This document shows, piece by piece, positions 1 through 7,937 of a DNA stretch of 38,220 nt. Every line of letters begins with the position of its first letter. Position 1 is the stretch's first letter. The translations under genes were made by a program, and so were the position numbers. The stretch is taken from positions 1-38,220 of IMG/VR virus record IMGVR_UViG_3300010151_000041, one strand, 5' to 3'. The notes under the pieces were generated by a model. It saw nothing but the letters and a program-made list of their open reading frames with translations, did no database searches and was not told the origin of the DNA. This DNA is from a virus.

Positions 1-1448
1 TTAAGAACTCTGTCTACGATTTTGTAAAGGTCAGCCTCTGTAAGTTTGATTACGTTTTTTCTAGGATTTCTAGATTCCTTAAGGTCTTCTTCAGCTTTTT
101 TAGAAATTTCTGTCGATTGTTCATTTAAGACTCTATATTTAGGTCTGTTAGTTCTTCCTCCCCCTAAAGATTTTTTACTAATACTTTTCTTTCTAGGGTT
201 TCTAGACTCACTCAACTCATCCTTCTTCTTATCCTCTTTTTTCCCCCCTTTAAGCTGGGCTTTTAATTGAGCAATTAAAGCTTGTAATTCTCCATCACCC
301 AAGTCCTTCATACTACCTATCCCTTTTCCACCACCACCGAATGGGTTGCTCACTGTAGTAACGTCAAATCCTGCACTATATGACCCTGCGTCATAAGCTG
401 GTCTTGGACTTCCTTTACTTGATTTACTTGATTTACTTGATTTACTTGATTTGGAATCGTCTCCTTTTTCTTTTGTAGAGTCATCTCCATCACCATCTCC
501 ATCACCATCTCCAGGAACATAGTCATCATCATCTTTTCCATCATCTCCACCAGTATCTTCACCATCATCTCCACCAGTATCTTCACCAGTATCTTCACCA
601 TCATCTCCACCAGTATCTTCACCATCATCTCCACCAGTATCTTCAGGAGCCCAATCCCATGGCGGTGGTGGGGCTGTACCACCCTCACCAGTATCTCCAC
701 CAGTATCTCCACCAGTATCTCCACCAGTATCTCCACCAGTACCAACACCTGAGTCTGTACCAGTATCTCCACCAGTATCTCCACCCGTTTCTTCCTCTGT
801 TAATAATTTAACGTCTTTATATGTCATGCCGTCCTCAAACAACATCATCTGTTTAATTCTGTCTAGTTGTTCTTGCATTGAACTTTTCATAGTATTTTGG
901 TTTTCTTTATAAATATGTTTACTTTCTTCTTTTACCGTAAACATATCTGCGTTTTTTCTTATAGTTGCGTTATAGGTTTTTAATTCAGGACTTTTCTTAC
1001 TTTGCCCCATTAAATGACCAGCATTTTTCTTCTCGATATCCAACTTACCTTCTTCATCATAATTCTCCGAGTCTGCATTACAGTTTGTCTCATGGGAGAC
1101 CTTTTCAGTTGGGTGATGCACCCCCCTAATTTCCACATAATCGTCCCCAGTGTGGCTGTCTTGGGGGTTATAGTAATCTTTTTCTGGGTGGAGAGGCCTT
1201 TTGTTAGTCTCTTCGTCGTTAAAATTTTGACTATGGAACCAGTAACTCCCCTCAAACGAAGGACTATCGTTAGGTATCCTCATAACACCCTTACCGATTC
1301 CACCTTCTGGCCATCCTGTGGCGGTATTGAATTCTGGCGTGTCTATAGGATGGATTCTATCTTTGGTGAAATCATTTTTTTTAACACCCTTTTTTACTTC
1401 TTTTTTAGAATCATCCTTCGATTCATTAAATTGGTAAGTTATTTTCAT
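1..1448 (-). CDS. Asp/Gly-repeat phage protein, partial (runs off left edge)
   Basis: An open frame runs without a stop from the ATG at 1448 down to the window edge, giving at least 482 codons; the stop is outside. Residues 1-130 look unstructured. A segment near 190-215 ([13 protein letters not shown]) is helical. Residues about 222-306 are a low-complexity array of GGDT/GEDT units, followed near 334-343 by a KSS repeat. ESRNPRK occurs twice close to the C-terminus. The visible end is [14 protein letters not shown], a helical motif I recognise as common at the termini of Bacteroidota phage proteins. An [LI]xE site (LTE) sits in it. Function unknown; a virion or prohead-core protein is a guess. 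A TATTTATT element lies 19 nt upstream of the start. Confidence 0.85.
   Translation of the reverse strand, partial: MKITYQFNESKDDSKKEVKKGVKKNDFTKDRIHPIDTPEFNTATGWPEGGIGKGVMRIPNDSPSFEGSYWFHSQNFNDEETNKRPLHPEKDYYNPQDSHTGDDYVEIRGVHHPTEKVSHETNCNADSENYDEEGKLDIEKKNAGHLMGQSKKSPELKTYNATIRKNADMFTVKEESKHIYKENQNTMKSSMQEQLDRIKQMMLFEDGMTYKDVKLLTEEETGGDTGGDTGTDSGVGTGGDTGGDTGGDTGGDTGEGGTAPPPPWDWAPEDTGGDDGEDTGGDDGEDTGEDTGGDDGEDTGGDDGKDDDDYVPGDGDGDGDGDDSTKEKGDDSKSSKSSKSSKSSKGSPRPAYDAGSYSAGFDVTTVSNPFGGGGKGIGSMKDLGDGELQALIAQLKAQLKGGKKEDKKKDELSESRNPRKKSISKKSLGGGRTNRPKYRVLNEQSTEISKKAEEDLKESRNPRKNVIKLTEADLYKIVDRVL
421..447. repeat. 9-bp tandem repeat, three copies
   Basis: The unit gatttactt is repeated three times in register with the reading frame of the partial minus-strand gene, coding for a KSS run. 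A related fourth half-copy follows on the right. Confidence 0.85.
541..787. repeat. Degenerate 12-bp tandem repeats coding for GGDT/GEDT units
   Basis: Units of the type ccaccagtatct and tcaccatcatct alternate through two blocks (about 541-650 and 690-787), separated by a Pro-rich spacer. All copies keep the frame of the minus-strand gene. Such arrays expand and contract by slippage, so copy number probably differs between related phages. Confidence 0.9.
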
Positions 1449-1456
1449 TTTATTTT

Positions 1457-1487
1457 TTGTTTACACCAATAAATATGACTATATTTG
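1457..1487 (+). promoter_or_regulatory. Bacteroidota-type promoter (TTG-N20-TATATTTG)
   Basis: TTG at 1457-1459 and TATATTTG at 1480-1487 are 20 nt apart, which fits the Bacteroidota -33/-7 consensus. Transcription would start near 1491, just upstream of the ATG at 1509. A second, TATTTATA-type element lies between it and the start codon. Confidence 0.6.
1468..1475 (-). promoter_or_regulatory. TATTTATT element upstream of the left partial gene
   Basis: Read on the minus strand this is TATTTATT, 19 nt before the ATG at 1448. It belongs to the directional TATTTAT family described in the findings. Confidence 0.45.
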
Positions 1488-1497
1488 TTAAACAAAA

Positions 1498-1505
1498 TAT
1501 TTATA
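1498..1505 (+). promoter_or_regulatory. TATTTATA element, 3 nt before ATG
   Basis: TATTTATA ends 3 nt before the ATG at 1509. If it works as a promoter core, the transcript would begin at or next to the start codon. It supports the start at 1509 over the upstream ATG at 1485. Confidence 0.5.
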
Positions 1506-1508
1506 ATT

Positions 1509-2072
1509 ATGAAAAGAAAGAAAAATTATTTTTTATTCATAGTGGGAAACTTTACTGAACCCACCACCATACAAGCAAATGTTTCTGATACCATCCATAC
1601 CCTAACAATGGTACTTAACGGAGGGACACTTAGATATGTTCACCACGATAATTTAATGGTATGTCACTTTCAGAGTAGTGAAACCCTAGAAGATATAGAT
1701 TGGCTATTAGGCTCTACTTTAAATGATGACATATTTGCTTATTTTTTATTACCTAAACCTAGACAAATGGGTATAAGATTAGATGTAGATTTGGAAAAAC
1801 ACCTAACAGATTTAAAATCTAAACCAACCATTGACGACCCAAGTATTGATGAGACTATAATGGGGGGTATTAAGCATATAGGTGAAACATTTACTTCGAT
1901 ACAAGAAGAAATGGGTGAAATAGAATTTCAACCAAATCACAACCATATAGAAACCAGCTACGACAAGTATACTGTAGATGAGATTTTAGATAAAATAATA
2001 GATAATGAACGTGGTTTGGAATCTTTAAGTGGAGAAGAGATAGACTTCCTGGACAGTCAGGGGGAGGAATGA
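1509..2072 (+). CDS. Conserved phage protein of unknown function
   Basis: 187 residues, not recognised as a whole. The N-terminal half has alternating beta-like strands (residues 10-90). The C-terminal 40 residues (DEILDKI...LSGEEIDFLDS) resemble the short helical tail seen in DUF6576-type proteins, where a DEILDKI-like helix is followed by an LT/SxEE helix. An ATG at 1485 would add eight residues, but it lies before the expected transcript start, so 1509 is preferred. The gene stands alone between the left partial gene (divergent) and the sigma factor, 74 bases upstream of the latter. Confidence 0.8.
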   Translation: MKRKKNYFLFIVGNFTEPTTIQANVSDTIHTLTMVLNGGTLRYVHHDNLMVCHFQSSETLEDIDWLLGSTLNDDIFAYFLLPKPRQMGIRLDVDLEKHLTDLKSKPTIDDPSIDETIMGGIKHIGETFTSIQEEMGEIEFQPNHNHIETSYDKYTVDEILDKIIDNERGLESLSGEEIDFLDSQGEE

Positions 2073-2080
2073 CAGGCAGT

Positions 2081-2095
2081 CTGACAAAATGTCAG
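2081..2095. other. Small perfect hairpin upstream of the sigma-factor gene
   Basis: CTGACA-AAA-TGTCAG forms a 6-bp stem with a 3-nt loop. Further TGACA/CAGTC words occur just upstream (2050-2080). No T-run follows, so it is not a typical terminator; an operator or mRNA-processing site is possible but unproven. Confidence 0.35.
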
Positions 2096-2146
2096 TAAAT
2101 ATATAGTGGTACACAAATTGATTATTAACTTTATTAAAATATACAT

Positions 2147-2941
2147 ATGAAAAAAACAGGACCTTTTATAAACCAAGATGAGATATCTCACTACTTGAAA
2201 GACGTGAGAAAAATAGACGTTTTAACAGTTAACAGAGAAAAAACGTTATCAAAGATAATGTTAAATTCCCCAACTCCTGAACAAAAAAAACAAATAGAAG
2301 AGGAGTTAATGTTGGGGAACCTACGATTTGTTATTAGTGTGGCTAGAGACTATCAGAACCAAGGAGTGGACTTACCCGACTTAATTGCGGAAGGGAATCA
2401 CGGATTATTAAAAGCCATTAAGAATTTTGACTGGGGTAAAGGTAATAGATTTATCTCATATGCTGTATGGTGGGTAAAACAGTCTATTTTTCAGTGTTTA
2501 AATGAACATGCTAGGACTATTCGTCTACCTGCTAATATAGTCCAAGAAGTACAAAGAGCTAAAAAAATGGGAAATGTGGAAAACCATATGATAGATAGTA
2601 AACTTCAGAATTTACCTTATACCATTAATTTAGATAAACCTATAAATGAAGAGGGTGATACCTTAGTGAGTGTCATTGAAAATAAAGACGCGGATAATCC
2701 AGAAGAAATATTTAATACTGATGAACAGTTAAAAATAGAGTTAAGAAAAATAATGGAAGTCTTGGACGATAGGGAAATTAAGATAGTTGGAGACTACTTT
2801 GGTCTAACTGAGACTCCCCGCACATTGTCCGCAATCGGAGAAGACTTTAACCTAACCAAGGAGAGAGTTAGACAGATTAAGGAGAAAGCACTACGTAAAT
2901 TAAGAAATGAGAGTAGAGAACTTTTAGATTATATAGTATAA
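2147..2941 (+). CDS. RpoD-like sigma-70 family factor
   Basis: A 264-residue sigma factor that would direct the host RNA polymerase to phage promoters. Region 1.2 is at about 8-30. Region 2 spans 53-131, with NLRFVISVARDYQNQG, the DLIAEGNHGLLKA stretch, the WWVKQSI segment of 2.3/2.4 and the RLP motif. Region 3 is short and diverged (132-190). Region 4 spans 195-255, with the recognition helix in LTKERVRQIKEKALRKLR. The layout and size match the short primary sigma factor of Bacteroidota (about 287 residues) rather than the long proteobacterial RpoD or the small T4 gp55. The gene is followed 29 nt later by a membrane protein. Its target could be the TATTTAT elements or the TTGACA/TATAAT-like site; the sequence does not decide. 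Confidence 0.95.
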   Translation: MKKTGPFINQDEISHYLKDVRKIDVLTVNREKTLSKIMLNSPTPEQKKQIEEELMLGNLRFVISVARDYQNQGVDLPDLIAEGNHGLLKAIKNFDWGKGNRFISYAVWWVKQSIFQCLNEHARTIRLPANIVQEVQRAKKMGNVENHMIDSKLQNLPYTINLDKPINEEGDTLVSVIENKDADNPEEIFNTDEQLKIELRKIMEVLDDREIKIVGDYFGLTETPRTLSAIGEDFNLTKERVRQIKEKALRKLRNESRELLDYIV

Positions 2942-2945
2942 TTTA

Positions 2946-2953
2946 TATTTATA
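2946..2953 (+). promoter_or_regulatory. TATTTATA element
   Basis: TATTTATA within TATATTTATA, 16 nt before the ATG at 2970; compatible with a normal short leader. Confidence 0.45.
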
Positions 2954-2969
2954 GTATAATGTACAAATT

Positions 2970-4097
2970 ATGAAAGAAAGACTATTTCCTTTTTTAATTG
3001 CTTTATCTGCTCTTAGTGTGTCAGCTTCCGCTGCGTTCTATTCTGTTTTTGGTTTAAGTAAATTATTTGCGGGAGCGAGTTACCAGGTAATGGTTATGGC
3101 TGGTTCTTTAGAATTCGCTAAATTAGTTGTGGCCTCATTACTGTATCAGTATTGGGGTACCATAAATAAGTTATTAAGAACTTATCTTTCCCTAGCAATT
3201 TTAGTTTTAATCTTAATAACAAGTGGAGGAATCTACGGATTTTTGTCAGGAGCTTACCAAGAGGCAGCTACTCAATCAGAGTTATTAGGTAAAGGGTTAA
3301 GAGTCTTAGAACTAAAACAAAATAGATTTGAGGAACGGAAAAGTGATTTGGCCCTCGAAAAAGAACAGTTAAATAAATCCATATCAGACCTAAGAATTTC
3401 ACTCTCTAACCCAGCTCAAGTATCTTGGTATGATAAGAATGCGGGAGAAGTTATAACTACAACCTCCTCCTCCACTAGAAGAGCATTACAAGGTGAGCTA
3501 GATAAAACCATAATAGATAGGAATACTACAAATATTAGGTTAGAGGCGATTCAAGACTCACTCCTTAGATTAGATAGGGAGGTACTGGACTTAGAAATCA
3601 GTAATGAAGGGCAAAGTGAATTAGGGCCTTTAAAGTACCTTTCCGAAGTCACAGGTAAGCCGATGAATAAAGTAGTTAATTGGTTCTTACTCCTTATTAT
3701 TTTTGTATTTGACCCACTAGCTATTGCTATGGTTATAGCGGCTAATTTTGCTTTTTCTAGAGTAAAACGGAAAAATAAAAAGCCGAAAGAGGGTACTTTA
3801 GTGAATGATAAAGTTAGTGACATAGAAGAAGATATACGCAATACAATGGCAGAGCATCCAGAGGAGGGTTACCACCCACCTAGAAACGAAGAAAAATTAT
3901 CAGTAGAAGAATTAAGTAAAATTGTTGGTAAAGAGGAAAGTAACTTACAGCCCGTAAAACCTTCTGAAGAAGACTTGAAAAAATTGGAAAACGTGTTAGG
4001 TTTACATAAAACTAGTACGTCACAACCCATTAATGTTGGAGATAATAAGAAAGTGTTAACCTATCGAAAAAGACTTGGAGACGACAATAAAAAATAA
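2970..4097 (+). CDS. Membrane protein with long coiled coil
   Basis: 375 residues. Three hydrophobic helices lie in the first 95 residues (about 7-33, 36-60, 71-95). A charged coiled coil covers about 98-215. A fourth helix at about 234-262 contains DPLAIAMVIAANF, and a hydrophilic tail of about 110 residues rich in Lys/Glu follows. The same arrangement, with the PLAIAMVIA-type helix, is familiar from membrane proteins of large marine phages whose role is unknown. It would sit in the host inner membrane. The end overlaps the amidase-like gene by 23 bases. Confidence 0.85.
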   Translation: MKERLFPFLIALSALSVSASAAFYSVFGLSKLFAGASYQVMVMAGSLEFAKLVVASLLYQYWGTINKLLRTYLSLAILVLILITSGGIYGFLSGAYQEAATQSELLGKGLRVLELKQNRFEERKSDLALEKEQLNKSISDLRISLSNPAQVSWYDKNAGEVITTTSSSTRRALQGELDKTIIDRNTTNIRLEAIQDSLLRLDREVLDLEISNEGQSELGPLKYLSEVTGKPMNKVVNWFLLLIIFVFDPLAIAMVIAANFAFSRVKRKNKKPKEGTLVNDKVSDIEEDIRNTMAEHPEEGYHPPRNEEKLSVEELSKIVGKEESNLQPVKPSEEDLKKLENVLGLHKTSTSQPINVGDNKKVLTYRKRLGDDNKK

Positions 4098-4686
4098 AAA
4101 AGAGTTATTCTATTATAAGGAAAAGTGTAATAAAACACAAATTATACTATGCCATACCTCTAGACCACTAACTTATTTTAGTAATAGTCTAAAATATAGG
4201 TTGGATGGTGAGTACACCAGGATACCAACCTATAACATCTCTAAAAATGGTAATGTAATCCAAAATTTTAACCCAGAGAACTATTCGGATTTTTTCGGTA
4301 TAGAAGAAGTGGATAAAAGTTCCATTATTGTGTGCTTAGAAAATTTAGGGTGGTTAAAATATAATACCTTAAACGACAAGTACATCAACTGGATTGGGGA
4401 TACTTATAAAGGAAAGGTATATCAGAAAAGATGGAGAGATAGGACTTTTTGGTCTAATTATCCAGATAAACAGTTATGGGCATGTGCAAAACTTATAGTA
4501 AAAATATGTTCCGACTATGACATACCTCTAGAATTGATTGGGCACAACGTAAAGATTGATGGTGTGAGAAGCTTTTCAGGAGTTACCACTAGAAGTAATT
4601 ATGGTGAATGCTGGACAGACCTTAGTCCGTCTTTTGATTTTGAGAAATTAAAAACATACATAGATGAAGAAAATGAAATACAATAA
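4075..4686 (+). CDS. N-acetylmuramoyl-L-alanine amidase-like protein
   Basis: 203 residues with the order of motifs of the Amidase_2 (T7 lysozyme-like) fold: ILCHTS with H27, a Tyr in PTYNIS (53), VCLENLG with E89, IGHN with H157 and TDLSPSFDF with D182. H27, H157 and D182 fit the zinc ligands; the family often has Cys or Asp at the third. Such enzymes cut the amide bond between N-acetylmuramic acid and L-alanine. The only in-frame early start is a TTG at 4075, within the previous gene, so the true start is uncertain. Two small membrane proteins downstream make a lysis role plausible. The overall match is remote, so it could be an inactive homologue. Confidence 0.72.
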   Translation: METTIKNKKELFYYKEKCNKTQIILCHTSRPLTYFSNSLKYRLDGEYTRIPTYNISKNGNVIQNFNPENYSDFFGIEEVDKSSIIVCLENLGWLKYNTLNDKYINWIGDTYKGKVYQKRWRDRTFWSNYPDKQLWACAKLIVKICSDYDIPLELIGHNVKIDGVRSFSGVTTRSNYGECWTDLSPSFDFEKLKTYIDEENEIQ

Positions 4687-5284
4687 AAAAACGGTAAACG
4701 GGGATTATAGTAATATAATGTATGACGACATGAAAGACATGTTAAATAAGGTACGTTTTATAAATGAACAAGTGGACGGTGAAATAAATGTTGATATGGA
4801 TGACGAACCTGAATCACGACCTCAGGTGGAAGAAGAGAAGACTAAAGAATATACTGTCAGTGGTGGAAAAATTATAGTACATGGTGCCACCGAACAAGAT
4901 TTAGTTTTAACTGAGGAAGAACAATCCACATTTCAAGAAACTATGGAACAGTTTGTTGAAGAAGTGTCAGATATGGCACAATACCATCCCTTAAATATTT
5001 ATAAAAACAATGTAGAATGGTCGGGAGACCTTCTAAGGTTTGATGTAAGATTCTATTATTCTATTGCGGAAGTAGAAGGTACTTACATTGGTAACGCAAA
5101 TATGGTTAAGGTAGATAATAAATTTATGGAAATCCTAGAAAAAGTTAAAACTTTTTACAGTACGTTTGAAGCTAAGTGGGCAAAGATTTTAGCTGATAGA
5201 AGAACTACACAAGTAGAAACTGAAGAAGGGTTAGGTGATGATGAACTTGGGGTTGACGTAGAAATGGATAGTAATATAGAATAG
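4664..5284 (+). CDS. Conserved phage protein, acidic, unknown function
   Basis: 206 residues. The ATG at 4664 overlaps the previous gene by 23 bases; a second ATG at 4673 is equally possible. Residues 1-60 are acidic and probably disordered, 65-150 contain mixed helix and strand (TVSGGKIIVHG, then VRFYYSIAE), and 155-190 form a helix (FMEILEKVKTFYSTFEAKW). The tail is again acidic. I do not recognise the family. FINEQ near residue 33 fits an [LI]xE prohead-protease site, but such tripeptides are common in acidic proteins. Confidence 0.8.
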   Translation: MKKMKYNKKTVNGDYSNIMYDDMKDMLNKVRFINEQVDGEINVDMDDEPESRPQVEEEKTKEYTVSGGKIIVHGATEQDLVLTEEEQSTFQETMEQFVEEVSDMAQYHPLNIYKNNVEWSGDLLRFDVRFYYSIAEVEGTYIGNANMVKVDNKFMEILEKVKTFYSTFEAKWAKILADRRTTQVETEEGLGDDELGVDVEMDSNIE

Positions 5285-5291
5285 AAAAGAT

Positions 5292-5603
5292 ATGAAAGAA
5301 TTTTTAAAAAAAGCTTGGAAATATATTTTAGGGTTTATAGGGTTCTTTGCCGGGTTAGTTTGGTTCCTAAACTCAAACACTAACCGAAAGGTGGAAAAGC
5401 TAAAAGACCAGATTAAGGATAATGAGGGGGACACTAAAGTAATTAAAAAAGAGTTAGAACGTACTTTAAAGGCTAAAGGTCGGATAAAGAAAGATATAAA
5501 GTCTACCGACGAAAAATTAAAAAAGGTTAATAACAAAAAACCTAAGATTAAACGTAAGACGGGTAAACAAGCCGCGGATGACTTAAAGAAGAGACTAAAA
5601 TAA
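5292..5603 (+). CDS. Small membrane-anchored coiled-coil protein (spanin/Rz-like candidate)
   Basis: 103 residues. One transmembrane helix at about 10-27 (YILGFIGFFAGLVWFL) is followed by a Lys/Glu-rich coiled coil to about 85 and a very basic end. A single N-terminal anchor plus periplasmic coiled coil is the architecture of an inner-membrane spanin. The next gene starts at the following base and codes for a protein with a signal-like segment and coiled coil, and the amidase-like gene is close upstream. The lysis role is inferred from architecture and neighbours only. Confidence 0.75.
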   Translation: MKEFLKKAWKYILGFIGFFAGLVWFLNSNTNRKVEKLKDQIKDNEGDTKVIKKELERTLKAKGRIKKDIKSTDEKLKKVNNKKPKIKRKTGKQAADDLKKRLK

Positions 5604-6029
5604 ATGAAAACACATTTACGAACGTTAGTTAAATTACACATAGGGCATCTTCTCATATTGGCACTCTTAATATTATCTGGTGGTGTTCTAAATGCACAGA
5701 CGGTAGACACTTCATTTACGTTTAGTGAATGGGAAGTGATAAAGCTAGACTCAATAATACAAGCACAAGAACAAACTATTAAAATTCAGGGTGAGAAAAT
5801 TGAAACGTTAGAATCCCAATTGCTTAACTATAAACTACTAAACCAGCAAGACAGTCTACATGTAGCTTTATTAAATCAGAATGTGGACTTTTTAAATAGT
5901 AGAATTAATCTCTATATTGACTTGAATAAAGAATTAAGACCTAAATGGTACAATAAACCAGGGGTACATTTTTTCTTAGGAGCGTTGACCATAACTACCA
6001 GTGCTGTAGTTCTTAATTTAATCAGGTAA
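5604..6029 (+). CDS. Secreted or anchored coiled-coil protein with C-terminal membrane helix
   Basis: 141 residues, starting immediately after the stop of the upstream small membrane protein. Residues 13-32 are hydrophobic and end in a signal-peptidase-like NAQ. Residues 45-95 form a coiled coil (IIQAQEQTIKIQGEKIETLE). A second hydrophobic helix occupies about 120-140. It may act with the upstream protein at the cell envelope during lysis. No lipobox cysteine is seen, so it is not a classical outer-membrane spanin. Confidence 0.75.
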   Translation: MKTHLRTLVKLHIGHLLILALLILSGGVLNAQTVDTSFTFSEWEVIKLDSIIQAQEQTIKIQGEKIETLESQLLNYKLLNQQDSLHVALLNQNVDFLNSRINLYIDLNKELRPKWYNKPGVHFFLGALTITTSAVVLNLIR

Positions 6030-6047
6030 CAAACCCTATCTTCTTAG

Positions 6048-6055
6048 TATTTATA
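6048..6055 (+). promoter_or_regulatory. TATTTATA element
   Basis: TATTTATA 17 nt before the ATG at 6073, in the 43-nt gap after the previous gene. Confidence 0.45.
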
Positions 6056-6072
6056 TGATATACCTTGTATAG

Positions 6073-6330
6073 ATGGCACTTACTAACACAGACAAAAAAG
6101 AGATAGAGAGAATTGCTAGAAAAGAAATCAAAGACTTCCTTAAAACTACTTCTTTTGAAAAGGACGTTATTGATGTGGTGGAAAAACAACTAAAAAGAAA
6201 GAATAGTAAACTTTCTAAAACTCATCGTGCGGAAGTGGTAGATGTGAGCACTAAGGTATTAATAGAACTATATAAAACTTTCTGGTTAAGAAGGAATTTT
6301 TGGGATAGCCAAATTAAAAATGTTAAGTAA
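6073..6330 (+). CDS. Conserved small phage protein, unknown function
   Basis: 85 residues, highly charged and helical. The end, LIELYKTFWLRRNFWDSQIKN, is a pattern I associate with a small conserved protein of large marine phages, but no function is known to me. It is the first gene of a group of three (to 7082) and is separated from the next by two bases. Confidence 0.8.
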   Translation: MALTNTDKKEIERIARKEIKDFLKTTSFEKDVIDVVEKQLKRKNSKLSKTHRAEVVDVSTKVLIELYKTFWLRRNFWDSQIKNVK

Positions 6331-6332
6331 AT

Positions 6333-7082
6333 ATGAACGCATTAGACCAACATGAACGTAATATGAAAAGAATGGTTAACAATGTTAGCCAAGAATTAGG
6401 GCCTAGAAAAGGAATTGAAGCTGTTAAATCACGAGACGAACTTATGAAAGTAGCTGAAACTAACGAAGAGTTAAGTGAAGATGAAGAATTCGAAGAACAA
6501 ACTTCTGCGGGTGCGTCAGGGGCATTTGTAGCTCCTATGGGGTGGACAGCAGACCAGGGAATAAATAAAGAGGAAGAATTCGAAGAACAAACTTCTGCGG
6601 GTGCGTCAGGGGCATACTCCCAACCCGCTATATGGGCAAAAAATAAAAAGAACTGGAGAGCGGTAAGTGACCCTAACTTTCCTAAGTATGGGGGACCTGG
6701 AGCGAAATATGTTAGAATAAAAGAAAAATGTGGAAAGTTTCCATATTGTAACCAAGGGAGTATGGACGCTTTAGAGTTCTATGAAGATAAAACTTTACAA
6801 GAAGCTATTAAAAACGTTTCTAAAAAAACTAATAAATCAGAAACTTATTTAAAAAATATAATTTTACGGGAGATGCAAAGCATGTTTCAAAAAGACATGA
6901 AAAAATATAAGGTTGAAAAAATGAAACCTTACAAAAAAAAATACACTAAAGAAGAGGTTGATGAGATGATTAAGAGAGGGTTTTACCATTCACCCATCAC
7001 ATCTTTAGTGGGTAATGTGAAAATGGATAAACCCATTGGTCAGATTTATTCCATGAAAGGTAATAAACCTAAGTACGAATAG
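6333..7082 (+). CDS. Conserved phage protein with duplicated EEQTSAGASGA motif
   Basis: 249 residues. Two copies of EEFEEQTSAGASGA are followed by a Pro and a Trp region. A Cys-containing segment (KCGKFPYCNQG) and a Lys-rich helical C-terminal half follow. The TSAGASGA and FPYCNQG words look like conserved parts of a phage virion-protein family, but I cannot name it. The repeat is also exact at the DNA level (see repeat entries), so the duplication is recent or kept by gene conversion. Function unknown. Confidence 0.82.
   Translation: MNALDQHERNMKRMVNNVSQELGPRKGIEAVKSRDELMKVAETNEELSEDEEFEEQTSAGASGAFVAPMGWTADQGINKEEEFEEQTSAGASGAYSQPAIWAKNKKNWRAVSDPNFPKYGGPGAKYVRIKEKCGKFPYCNQGSMDALEFYEDKTLQEAIKNVSKKTNKSETYLKNIILREMQSMFQKDMKKYKVEKMKPYKKKYTKEEVDEMIKRGFYHSPITSLVGNVKMDKPIGQIYSMKGNKPKYE
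6483..6525. repeat. 43-bp exact direct repeat, copy 1
   Basis: Identical to 6573-6615, with a 90-bp period equal to 30 codons. It codes for EEFEEQTSAGASGA. Confidence 0.95.
6573..6615. repeat. 43-bp exact direct repeat, copy 2
   Basis: Second copy of the 43-bp repeat, in the same frame of the same gene. Confidence 0.95.
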
Positions 7083-7093
7083 GATTAAATGTA

Positions 7094-7101
7094 TATTTAT
7101 A
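7094..7101 (+). promoter_or_regulatory. TATTTATA element
   Basis: TATTTATA within TATATTTATA, 20 nt before the ATG at 7122. An AAAAAGG word lies between it and the start and may serve as ribosome binding site. Confidence 0.5.
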
Positions 7102-7121
7102 TAATATAAAAGAAAAAGGTC

Positions 7122-7886
7122 ATGTCTAAAATTAAAGTAAATAAGAAAGTGAAAACCACTATTCAAGACATTTTTGAAAGTGAACTTAAACCTATGGTGC
7201 AAAAAGAGATACTTAAAAAAAGAGTTAAAAAACACATTAGAGAGGCAGCAAGTGATACTCATAATTTTCCAGGGTATGTTCTAACAAATCAAGCTTTACA
7301 GGATTCTAAAAAATCTAATGATGAAGCTATGGATGCGGTTTATGATAAGATTAAAAATTACTTAGATATTAAAAATAATTCACACGCGTCTTTTCCACAT
7401 CAGAATAATTCTAAAACTGACTACCAATCACCCATGTACAGAAATAGTACTGGAGAAGAAGAATATATCGAAGACTGGAGAGGCATGGGACTTACAGACT
7501 TACAGTATCAAAACAAACCAAACAAACAGTTTGAAGACCAAGTAAATGATTATATTGATGGGTCTACTAGAACCGGCAATAACACGGGTAAGGACTCGTC
7601 AGGTCAAGAAGTGGGCAATGTAGTACCTTCTAAACTAGGTAAAGACATTCAAAAGCAGACTAAACGGAAGTATAAGAAACTCCAAAGTGACGAGTGGGCA
7701 GAGGCTATCCCCAATAGGTACGGTAATAGAAAAGCTAACGCAAATTACATGGTAGCCGAAGCACTTAACGAATTGACATATAACGTATTATATGGCTCTT
7801 TAAAGGAAGGTTTTAGTAATGATAACCAGAAAAGATTAATACTGGAAGAAGTCAGTAAAGAATTAAAGAAAAGAGAGGGTAAGTAA
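7122..7886 (+). CDS. Conserved phage protein, unknown function
   Basis: 254 residues. The basic N-terminal 45 residues end in HIREAASD, which contains an [LI]xE site. The middle (EEEYIEDWRGMGLTDLQY, then GSTRTGNN) is polar and probably loosely folded. The C-terminal 60 residues are helical and basic. The acidic EDWRGMG stretch followed by a Gly/Asn-rich loop resembles proteins of other large marine phages that have no assigned role. Possibly a virion component; not proven. Confidence 0.78.
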   Translation: MSKIKVNKKVKTTIQDIFESELKPMVQKEILKKRVKKHIREAASDTHNFPGYVLTNQALQDSKKSNDEAMDAVYDKIKNYLDIKNNSHASFPHQNNSKTDYQSPMYRNSTGEEEYIEDWRGMGLTDLQYQNKPNKQFEDQVNDYIDGSTRTGNNTGKDSSGQEVGNVVPSKLGKDIQKQTKRKYKKLQSDEWAEAIPNRYGNRKANANYMVAEALNELTYNVLYGSLKEGFSNDNQKRLILEEVSKELKKREGK

Positions 7887-7926
7887 TTCTTACTTCTAAA
7901 ACTTTATTAAGTAACATTCTTTCCTA

Positions 7927-7934
7927 TATTTATC
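7927..7934 (+). promoter_or_regulatory. TATTTATC element, 3 nt before ATG
   Basis: TATTTATC within TATATTTATC ends 3 nt before the ATG at 7938, leaving no room for a ribosome binding site if transcription begins just downstream. Confidence 0.5.
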
Positions 7935-7937
7935 TTT

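Noticed and set aside
350-784. 144-codon minus-strand ORF of repeated VEILVEIL
   Set aside because: It is a frame-shifted shadow of the Asp/Gly repeat in the long partial gene 1-1448, whose frame gives a sensible protein with known phage end motif.
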